Assembly: GCF_947172395.1 (NCBI RefSeq)
Contig: NC_069083.1
Span: 12,804,501-12,868,500, forward strand
DNA: 64,000 bases
Direction of reading: 5' to 3'
Source: Bicyclus anynana
Lineage: Eukaryota; Arthropoda; Insecta; Lepidoptera; Nymphalidae
Shown: positions 42,701 through 54,700 of the stretch, piece by piece
Numbering within the stretch: the stretch's first letter is position 1
Layout of the letters: every line of letters begins with the position of its first letter
Made by a program: the position numbers and the translations under genes
Notes under the pieces: model-generated
Told to the model about the DNA's origin: nothing
The model's input: the letters and a program-made list of their open reading frames with translations, nothing else
The model's database searches: none

Positions 42701-45700
42701 ATTCAAACCAAAGCTTTCCGAATCGAAGACTGAGGTCATATTCACTGGACTATCAGGGTTCTATGAAAAGGAATAGGCTTTAGTGTTGATGTTTAGGTGA
42801 TCAAAAATATAAAAGGTCTTTTTGTCATAGGTCCAACAACAACATGGACTAGGACAACGTTAATATTGCGATTAACATTAGCAGTACCTCCGTTAGTGCG
42901 CAGCCATTTCACTAATTTATTTTAAGACAAAGGCTTACCTACAGTTTAGAGACGGGGAATTATAATGAACTTCAAAAAAAAACAAAAATGTAGCAAAGTA
43001 GGTATAAATCTTTGGCAGAGGTGAACGACTTTATTGATAGTGCGGAATCCTTGCTGCAAAACAACTACGTAAACAGAAATAATCATATACACTCAGACGC
43101 AGTTCTTTCAGCCTTGTCCGCTGAGGTTTTTTATTTTACTTCTTGCTTCTATATTACTTCTTGTTGAAAACTGCTGGCAATGTCTAAATAACTTGGGTAA
43201 CCGTAATCAGGTTATCCTTCGTTGGATTCCAGGGCATGCAGGAATAGTTGGCAACGAAAATGCAGAGAAACAAAGGTAGGCGCGAGGATACCACAAACAG
43301 GACCTAAGCCTATCTGTGGTACCTAGTACCTATACTTAAAACACTAGCCAAACTCCTGTTACCCTCTTGTTACTACGATAACCTTTAGGGAGGTACCGCC
43401 CTGACAGTTGGAATGATAAATCTTTGTTACTCTTTTGTAAATTTGGTAAAGAATAAAAATATTTTACACCTTACCCATAATAAAGCAAGCAATGAAGAGC
43501 GCCACAATTTCAATATTGCGAAACACAGTGATGACATCCTCGAGAAGGTTTTGTGCGGGCTGCTTGAACTCCAGATCAATGCTCAACATCAAAACGCCAG
43601 ACAGAACTTTCAAAACTGCATACAGATAAAACGCGGGTCTGAAATAATAATAAATATTAAATGAATATACCTAGTTAAACAGTGTAAGCGTATAGGCCAG
43701 ACCATGGGTACTAAGATAGCTGAATTTATCATAATAAATATTTATATGATCTTCATCATCCGATGGATATCCACTGCTGAACATAGTCCTCTTATATAGA
43801 CTTCCATTTACCACGGTGTCGAGCAGCCAGCATCCAACGGTTCGAGACCTACATTTATATACTACATATAAATTATACACCCAGACACTGGAAAACACCC
43901 ATGCTTATCACACGAATATTTTCCAGTCGTGGGAAATCGAACCCACGGCCGTGGATGCACATAGCTCCCGGTCACTACCCACTGCACCACGCGGCCGTCA
44001 TTAAATGAAATAAACAATCATAAAATCTAAAATGTAAATCATTGGAGTGCCCCCGCAAGTCAAGCAAAACAAAAAAATGGGGCACGTACGGCCGTACTAT
44101 ACTTTTCTCGAAGCAATTCAAGTCATTTTCGACCCCCTGTAACTTCGTTGTGGATGAAATCCGAAGCCTGCAGGCTATCCATATCAATATTAAAAGTCTT
44201 TGAAACAGAAGATTCCTTAATTATGGACAGAATAAAGTAATCGACTTGGTATTACATGGATCTCACAACTTTTTATGGAATAACTGATTGCGAGAATTTC
44301 TACATTTTACTGGTGTTGTTTTTTATGGCATTTGTTATTATATAATTAAATCAGATATATTTTGTAATTCTATATTCCGATAACCATAGAATATCGATTT
44401 TGATATTCGATATGGATATAAAAGATACAAGTGATAGGTATAACAATAATAATACAATCGTCTGACTTAACACTAACGGTTTATTTTTTCTGTCGGTAGT
44501 GAAATTCGGTAAACTGATCGTCGACAAAACAATGTCCTTGATTAGTTAAATAACATTAGAAAATGCAAAGTTAGAAAACCCAAAATAGATAGATTAATGA
44601 AAATACGCTCATTTGAAACTTAATTAAATTCCTTATAACATCGCAAGTTAACGCTAAATCACTTAGCGGTACGTAAGTAACTAGTAACGGGTCATATCAC
44701 AAACGCCTAAATTGACTAAGAGACTAAGACTCAGCAGAAGTTAATTAAACCATACAAAATCTAAACACTGTCCACATAGACGGAAAATCAATAGCTATTA
44801 GAACTGCAGCTTTTCCAGAGTCTTAATAGATCACTAAGGAATTTAAACTTAAATGTCTGCAAGCGAAAGGTCACTTATCACGAAATCTCGAACCGCTTCA
44901 CGTGCAAAGACGAAATTTGGCAGGGAAGTAGTTTAATGTTAGTAGGTGTCCGCTAAGAACGAATTTGCGAGAGGGCCAGATTGGCGAGGATTAAGGATGG
45001 ATAAAGTCGCGGGCGTCCGCCAGTATGGTAATACATTGTTACTCTATGAATATTATAATTAAAAGGCTAACTAGCGTGATTAAACTAAACTAATTTAAAG
45101 TATATACCTGAAGTCTGTATATCCTTTCCCTCTGCTTGCATAGTCGATAAGTAACCCAGAGAGCGGTGACGAAATCATGCCTCCTATACTGCCATAGACT
45201 CTCTGAAGGCCGTAGTCTGCCCTCTGATCCCTCACGATCGCAATCACTGCTCCTTCGAACATTGCGAACGCAGTGCCTCCGATGATGCCGATAAATACAC
45301 GAACCTGCAATATATCAAATGATAAACCTCAGCAATACTCCTACTGTAAAGTTTAATGCATTGAAATGGCAATGGGCGTAGCACATGATTCGGAGAGCCG
45401 ATAGACATTGGGGTCAAAGTTTGGGTCATTGGGACAAAGTGCAAAGCGACATAACATCCGAAAGCGCAGTGTTGTTGAAACCCAACTAGGTAGATTTTAG
45501 CCGTAGGATGCAGGCAACTCTAGGACATGGTGTTTAAAAGGTTTTACTAAAGGCTTATGTCTTGCAGTGGACGTCTATCAGCTGATGTGCTGATGATGAT
45601 GAATATTAGAAAATTATCTGACAAGCGGCAGTACTTGCATTGGAAACAAATTAAATATAATATTTTGCTTTTATCTCATTATTCGGCAACAGCGTGCCTT

Positions 45701-48700
45701 TTATGTGTCATGCTGTTGTCTTGACGTAATCATAATTTCGTCATCAACATAATTCATGTAAAGCCCTATTAAATTTACGTCTATAAGTAATACATGAACA
45801 TTAAATGATTATCTACATCAAATCGCTACTAGTTGTCGTGATATATAACCAAGTTATACAACTACAGATCGCTGCTATAGAGTATGTTGTACTATCGTCG
45901 TCGTCGTCGTTATCAACCCATATACAGCTCACTGCTGAGCTCGAGTCTCCTCTCAGAATGAGAGGGGTTAGGCCAATAGTCCACCACGCTGGCCCAATGC
46001 GGATTGGCAGACTTCACATACGCAGAGAATTAAAAAATTCTCTGGTATGCAGGTTTCCTCACGATGTTTTCCTTCACCGATTGAGACACGTGATATTTAT
46101 TTCCATAAAATGCACACAACTGAAAAGTTGGAAGTGCATGCCCCGGGCCGGATTCGAACCCACACCCTCCGAAATCGGAGGCAGAGGTCATATCCACTGG
46201 GCTACCACGGCTCTTCTATACCCAAGATACGTTGTACTATACCCATACGTTGTACTATACCCAAGATGAATACACAATAACATTGTTAGTACAGTTAACG
46301 TGGGAGCATAATATAAAGATTAATCAATTTTACAATCGAATAACTCTATACGAAATTTAAACAATAGCTACTGTAATGAAAAATCTAATAATAGAAATAG
46401 GAATTTCGTTCAGCGTGTTCTACTAAATTTAATTTACAGTTGCAAATCTTTATGAGACGTTTAAATGGCTTATTGAAAAGCAGATTAACAGATTCTTTTC
46501 AATGATAATCAAAGTGGCAATAGACAAAACACATCATTTGAAGATCGTTATACTCGTAAGTAGAGTCCTAGAAGCACTTTACCAGACATTTGTATGATTA
46601 AATAACATCAAGCAAATAACAGGGATTCCAATGGAAAATTTCCAACAATGGACTTGTATGAATTATAAAAAACAACGGTTATTGGAGACTATGCTCTTTC
46701 GCAATATTGAATTTATCATGTTAGTGAATGTAACGTATGTACTAAATGCAGTAACTTGGACAAATCCAGACGAGGCAAGCTCGTACATCGGGGACAAGGT
46801 CGCCGTAGATCACGTCTCGTATACTATTATGAAATAAGTAACATACGAATACGTATGTGTGGCCTCAAGCTTATGTGAGCTTACATGTACTAGTAAATCG
46901 TTATACCGAATCGTACGTAATCAGTTAAATAACAAAAAGTAGGTTGCAAATGAAATTAAAATATCGACATCAGCAAAGTGTCAGACAAATACCCAATGAA
47001 GCAATATTCAACTTTTGTAATATATTGATTTAAGAGTGTGCAATATGTAATTTGGTGGTTACAAATGGTTCTGGATCTCAGATTCTGGAATAGTTAGGAG
47101 CCTGATATTTGGGTAAATGATAATTCAAAGTGTTAGCTTCATTATGACTATACAAAATACACAATTTGTAAAACTTTTCACGATAGTTTATTTTTTTGTA
47201 AAAAATACATGTTTTGCTCACATTTTGCTTTCAATCTCAGGAAAAGCAAACTTATTTTCTTAAATTTTTGTTTTATATAGAAAATTAGGTATATATCTTG
47301 AACATGGCCATTTTGTTTTTCGTTATGTTGTTTAATTTACTTGCAATTAGGTAAAAATGGTTTTGGCGCTCACTGCCCGTGCTCGCACGAATCGTTTGCG
47401 CTTCGAATTTTATCCATATCGTGCCGACGCGCTGCGCGCTCTTAATAAGTACTTAAATCCACTTACTTCACACTTGTTCCTACTATATGCAATAAGCAAA
47501 CGATCTCTGTAAGTCATATACAGGGCTTTGACAAAACGAAACGGTTTGTTTGTTTGTTATCTATATTAGGTAAATACTTCGAATTGAACTTTGAACCGTA
47601 TGATAAAATTTTGTTTGGTGTTTGACTAATCCGTTTATTACAATCATTAAATAACTCCGAGGTTTTTTATAAACAGGGGCTCTGACTAAATCTTAGCAAA
47701 ACGAAAAGACGAACCATAACCTTTATTATTACACATTAGATGTACTCCTGTTCCTATTAGTACCAGCAGATCAATTAATCCACAGCCTGTATCCGTCCAC
47801 TGCTAGACATAGGCCTTTCCGAGAGAGCGCCACACACAATCCTGCCTTCCTTATCCAGCCACTTCTCGCTACCTTCTTGATGTCATCGGACCATCTAGCT
47901 GGAAGGCGTCCTACACTGCGCTTGCTGGTACGTGGTTGGTCTCCACTCCAGAACACGTCTGCCCCCGTGGCCATCTGTACTGCGACAAATATGGCCCACT
48001 GCCACTTCAGTTTGCTAATTCTTTGGGCTACATCGATTATTTTCGTTCTCCTAAGGAATTCCTCGTTCCGGATTTTGTCTTTCGTATAGAAAGGGGTTCA
48101 TCCTACTCCTAACAATGTTGCCCGCTTCTATCTTAAATCGCATCATCACTTTCCAACAGGTTATTATGTAGTCAAGGGTTAACTTGTAAAAAATAAAAAA
48201 AAAAATAGAAAGTAGGATTGATTTAAATTTGACGGTAGACGCTTTTGTAAACATATACTTTTACCGAAGGCCCTCGAAGGGTAGTCTCAAACGCTTCAGT
48301 CGACATACTCGTAAATGCTGGAACGGGGACACTGGCATTGGGTCAGGCCGCGAACGCTTACTAAGTATCAAGTTCGCGATTACGCAGTTAGTGACGATTA
48401 GCCGGCAATCTTCCTATCAAGATATCCGCTTCCCAATCCGTTACATTTACATTACATTGCTCTGCCAAATATTCATGCATATGATGTCCCAGATCATCCA
48501 ATTGTATCAGATCATCTACTTGTATCAGATTATCTACTTTGTCAGATTATCTACTCAAATCTCAGATAATCAATAATTTTATGTGCTAGAAACTGGGAGC
48601 AGTCATGTTTCTCAAAAGTCAACATTGAAAAAAATATATTTATCAAGCGTTTATTCTTTGTCTTCTATTCTAGTGAAGTGAATTTAATAATGTATGAGAT

Positions 48701-51700
48701 TTATTAATATCTAAATATTTTCCAGGATTGTTAGAGATGAACAAATAGATCTGCAGTCACGTTCAATATTCTTGGCACGTTCTGTGTATAATTTAATAAA
48801 TAAACACAAAACACACAGGCTTTGAATTGATTTTATATAGTATCGGAAAACTATACATTTGTTTTAACTGCGGTGGAGTAATGTTGAAGTGTGCTTAATA
48901 AGTTAGCGACCAACTCTCGGAACCATACTTGCTCGCTAACTATGGGCCTCATAAGAAGGCTCAGAGTCACACAGCGGGCGATGGAACGAGCTATGTTAGG
49001 AGTGTCTCTGCGTGATTGAATCAGAAATGAGGAGATCCGCAGAAGAACCAAAGTCACCGACATAGTTTAACGAGTTGCGAAGCTGAAGTGGCAATGGGCG
49101 GGGCACATAGTTCGAAGAGTCGATGGACGTTGGGGTCCCAAAATGCTGGAATGGCGACCCCGCACTAGTAAGCGCAGTGTTGGCCGACCCCCCACCAGTT
49201 GGACTGACGACATCAAGCGAGTCGCAGGGATTCGCTGGATGCAGGCGGCTCAGTATCGTGATGTTTGGAAGTCCCTACAAAAGGCCTATGTCCTGCAGTG
49301 GACGTCCATCGGCTGATATGATGATGATGATGATGGTGCTTAATAATAATATGTAATTTAACTTACGGCCAAGTAAGTCCAGAATGTAAACGCTGGATCC
49401 AATTCAATCTGTTGTAGCTGATTGTCACAGAAACTCTTCCTAGGTGCAGTGGCTGCGCAAGCTACCGAACATTGGGTCAATCGTTTTGAGGCGGTATTCA
49501 CCCATACCACGTCACCAGTACTATCCTGTAATAACGAACTTACTGTTCATATTAAGGTACTTTACCATAAATAAATAAAAGTATTAAAAGACCGAGATGA
49601 TAGATTGGCACATTGTTCATTATAGATGTGCGTTAAAAAAATAACGTGTGTTAATTAAAAATAAAAATTAAAAAAATAAGGTTAATCCGTAGACACAGTT
49701 ATTGTTATTTAAAGTGTATCTACTTCAATTTACATTAACTGTATGCTAAGGAATCATTGTAATAGATAATAGGTAGGTAACTAGGTACAGCGATTTATGG
49801 TATACTTTACAATAGTACTTAATTTCCTTCATTAACCTTTATATTCAAAGCAGCTCTAATCTCTCTTTATTATTATAAAGTCTTCAATAATACTGATGCT
49901 TACCTCATCAAAATTATTTTTGCACATTGTTGTATCAATTCCTTCGTAGTCTTCGTCTAATTTGGTATTGTTTTTGAGAGATATAGCATTCACATAATAA
50001 GCTCGCACTTCTTCAGCATTCTGTTGGGCATCGTGGGTTATTCGAATACGATACGTGGACGTCTCTTGAGATTCTTCGATAGAATCATTGAAGTAATTAC
50101 TCTTTCCAAATAAACAGGTAGCATTGTTGCCTTCATGGGAGCAATCTATTTGATACAGTTGAGGCGAAGGAAAGAATATTCTGTCATCAGCAACTCTAGT
50201 CGCGGTGGAGTTAAAATATGGATCATTAGTCATTATACGCGAATTGCTATGGTCTCTTATCGGCCTTTCTTTCCGAGCTAACAATGAAGAAACCGTGTTG
50301 CGGTACACAAGGCGCTGTGACTCAGTTTGCGATTTCAAATGCACATCGTATGAGTTCGCGTGAACAATGCTCTCTATTTCTTCTGAGGAAACTCCATGTG
50401 GCAATTCGCAAACAAAACCGCAAGATAACACTCTGTGAAAACATTAAGGAATGACACATTAATGCAATTAAACCGTCAAAGTTAGTTTTTCTTATCTCAA
50501 TTATTTTGTCTTTATCTTTCAAAGCAAAGAAACAGCAAACTTATACACAAAACTGATAACCTACTACCTACATTTTTACTTAAACGCGTATTTAAAATAC
50601 AATTCCAAAAGTTCGGCTAGATTGGTGACAGAAGGGCTGGCTCATTTTTTGCTGGAAAAGATTAACCTGGCTCTATCCAACGCGGAAATGCAGCCAGTAC
50701 TCTTGCCACCATTCCACGGTGACTTGATTTGTATAGTTATTAGGTATATAATGAAAAAAATGTAGGCTTAAACTGGTTGAAAATCTCATTACTATCTATA
50801 TTCTATACTAATATTATAAAGAAGTAAAATTTGTAGAGGGTAACTGGATATAATGGATAAATTGTGAAAATGTTTGTCCAATGTAGAAAACTACGCTATA
50901 GGTATTTACCCGTATTTCCATGTGAGCGTGAACTAAACTGATACCTAGTGTCTTCGTTATCAACCCATATTCGGCTCACTGCTGAGCTCGAGTCTCCTCT
51001 CAGAATGAGAGGGATTAGGCCTTAGTCCACCACGCTGGCCCAATGCGGATTGGCAGACTTCACACACGCAGAGAATTAAGAAAATTCTCTGGTATGCAGG
51101 TTTCCTCACGATGTTTTCCTTCACCGTTTGAAACACGTGATATTTAATTTCTTAAAATGCACACAACTGAAAAGTTGGTGGTGCATGCCCGGGACCGGAA
51201 CCACACCCTCCGGAATCGGAGGCAGAGGTCATATCCACTGGGCTATCACGGCTTCACCTAGTGTCTACTAGTTTTAAATAGAGTTATATATATAATCTGG
51301 CCTTAAAATAAGAGATAAAGTACACAACTGCATCATCATAATAGCAGTGTTCTATGTTTTCCGGAAGGCACATTAACATTATCATCTATAGGTACTCACG
51401 TTAGATTGACGTCATATGCAAATGGATGAAGAGGGCTGCAAGGATAATCTCGAACATGCTGCAACTGTAAGGCGCCATCATCACAGGACGCGAGCAAGTC
51501 TACTTCGGGAGGAAATGTAACTGTGATGCGACCCACTGGCACTGCCAGCAGTAGGAGAGCTGAAGCTCCACCCAGTGCGGACGATACTGCTAATAGTAAC
51601 TAGAAACAAAAAAAGGGCATACAACTAAACTATCAAAATGTAAGTAAGCTGCTTAAAACATTCTTACCCATACCCAAAAAAAAAAACAATAACCTACTCT

Positions 51701-54700
51701 CTACTAAACTAAAAAGCAAAAAAAACATCGTACATATCTGCTACATTTTGATCAGTTTGAAGGCGATGCCAAGCCAGTTATGTATTAATTCAAGCCGTTT
51801 AAATTACAAAATTGCTGTGGTTCTTTAAGAAACAGCATTAAATAAAACACTACACTGGATTAGCACCCCCGTCAAACTAATCAGAAGGTACCACATAGGT
51901 TAAGGTAGCACGATTAGATGTTATTTTTCGCTTTATAGTTTAGTGGGTCGGGCAATTTTTGTGTTGAATTTTTTTTATTAAAATTTTTATTTTGCATTTT
52001 TATTGTTACCAACTGAGTGTAAACAAAAAGTAATAAGCAATTAACTGAAACATTATTTTCTTATGATTCCTACCTAGTTCCTACAATCCCAATTTTGAAA
52101 ATACTACTTTATCTCACATAGAAAATTGTACTCCCCCCTTTATACACACGAAATATGAACATGGGGAGTTCCCTTAACTGTCCTCCGTCTTCATCACCAG
52201 ACCCCTAATGCAGACACAACTCATCTAGAAAAGTTTTAGTCAATACAAATTTATCAAGCCCAAACAAAAGTTAGATGCTGTAAATCGTTACTGTATCATA
52301 TAAAAGATTTAACAGTATCCAAATAAGCTTTTTTACGACTATAAGAATAACAGGATGGGACATTTAAGATAATTTATCAGCGTATACGATCGAAGCGACA
52401 TTCAATGCCATTAGCAGCCGATCAACAATGACAACCGTGTATAAAGACGCGGTTAGTGTGTGCAAACACCGTGCTTCACGGAAAAACTTTAATTGCGTGC
52501 CGCGCATCGCTACGCAGCACTAGCAACACTATTATAATTGCAATAGCTTGTACAATATGTGCAAATTTCATCTCATGTTTTAATTTAATGACAAGCCCTT
52601 GACTGCGTTCTCAGTTGATTTTAAATGATGATGGGGATGCAGATGAAAGCAGGCTCACTTGGAAGAGGTACAGATTTATTCTCCTGACGGTTTCTACGCG
52701 GCATCTTACAGAAACGCTAAATCATTTAGCGGAGCCAATGCCCTCAACAGACCAGACTCAATATAAAATCCTAAACTGACGCGATCTGGGAATTGAACCC
52801 AGGATCTCTATGTTGAGAACCACAGCACTGTCATATTTGCGACAGAGTCATCAAAATCTTAACAATTTCTTGAAACTGTCTGCTACTTTGTAAAACAAGA
52901 CTCTGTTGTAATAAAGAATTACATCTGTACTTTAAAGAGGTAAGCTTTGTGGTGTTGTCGGGGATAATCTCTGGATCTACTGAACCGATTTTGAAAATTC
53001 TTTTACCAGTAGAAAGCCACGTTATTTGTGAGTGTCATAGGCTATATTAACCCCGTATTCTAACGGGAACGAGAACTACGCCGGCGAAACTATCGGCGTC
53101 GGCTAGTCTCATACGCGTACGGCGGCTATTATGGTACACTCGCGCGAATGACTCGTTCATATAACTATGACTTATTGTTATACAGTACCGAGCTCACAAA
53201 AGCAATGATCCCTAGCCAATGTAGGCATACGCTAATAAAAGTCAGTCGCTTCCGGTACTGTGGCCATGTGACGCAAGCGCGACGTCGGTTGGCGTTTCGC
53301 CGGACCGTGGTACCAACATGGACTGAGAGACTGTAAGAGTCAGATATACCACATTTTATGAAGACTAAGAGTTTGTCTGCTCACGCTTCTACCATAGATA
53401 TGTACGGTAGGTGTAGTTGGATGCAATATTTTTGACGTTTCCGAAGATCGTGCATTAAGCACTCAAACAGTCCCCGGTTACGGGGAAGGGGGCGCTTCGA
53501 GCTGGGAGTTCTAAGCACCGCACGCATCTTGATTTTTGTAAGACCTGCGCGTAGGGTCAGCAGCAGGCCCTACGCATAGATCATACATAAGGTTCTTACT
53601 TTGGAGACATAAAGGATGCATCCGACTATACCAGTAACTATCCATAGTTACTGCAACTATGGCATTGACTATTCATAGTTACGGCATCTACCTATAGCCT
53701 ATTGTTAGCTCCAGCTTTCTCCGTGGTGGTTTTGAAAGGAAACACGTGTCAAGGGTCCAGCTTCCAGACCCTCAATTTTTTTATTATTAAAAATATTTCT
53801 TTTGTTTTATATTATCTACAGGATATCGGGAAAAATCACGATTTCACAATCAGTTGCCAAACATTTTGTTAGACATTTTGTTCTTTTTGTTTGTTTTTCG
53901 TGGGGTTATTTTGAAGCTATTTGATTGGCGACTGGAGACATAATTTAATCATATTATAATGCCTAGGAAAATCTTGAAAAAAATACGGTTTACACTTGGA
54001 TGATTGTGAATGTGTACCCTTGAAACATGCTACCTTCCAAAGCCACTACAATCCAAATTGTACTTACCTTATGATCATCATCCACCATCATCATCATCAT
54101 CATCATCATCAATAGGAACTCATATTCGGCTCACTGTTGAGCACAAATCTTCTTTCAGAATTAGAGGGGTTAGGCCAATAGTCCACCACGCTGACCCAAT
54201 GCGGATTGGCAGACTTCACACCTAGAGAATTAGAAAATTCTCAGGTATACAGGTTTCCTCAAGATGATTTGAGACAAGTGATACTTAGTTTCTTAAAATG
54301 CACATAATATAACTGAAAAGTTGGAGGTACAATTCTTGGACCGGATTCGAACCTACGCCCTCTGAATCGAAGGTATATGTCCACTGGGCTATCACGGCTC
54401 TAACTTATGAAATGGAGCATAAACTAACAAACTTATAGCCTTCATAACATGGGGTAAGTCTGGCAATGGCAGACTCTTGGTCCAAACAGACATAGCAGCG
54501 TACAGCATCGACATTTGACATTGCCATCATACGAACACAATACAAGGTAATGGCCATTGTAATCAGAATTGGACATAATTTCCAGCCATTGTGGATTAGC
54601 TTCGTTTAATTAGACCATTGCAAACTTACCTATACTGCTTATACTAAAGCTTAACTCGGTGTGCAATGTTTATCAACAAACAAATTAGAAATGAAGGAAG

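Noticed and set aside
45805..46269. 154-codon plus-strand open frame
   Set aside because: Mostly a SINE B copy read in frame; the same translation pattern recurs over other SINE B copies.
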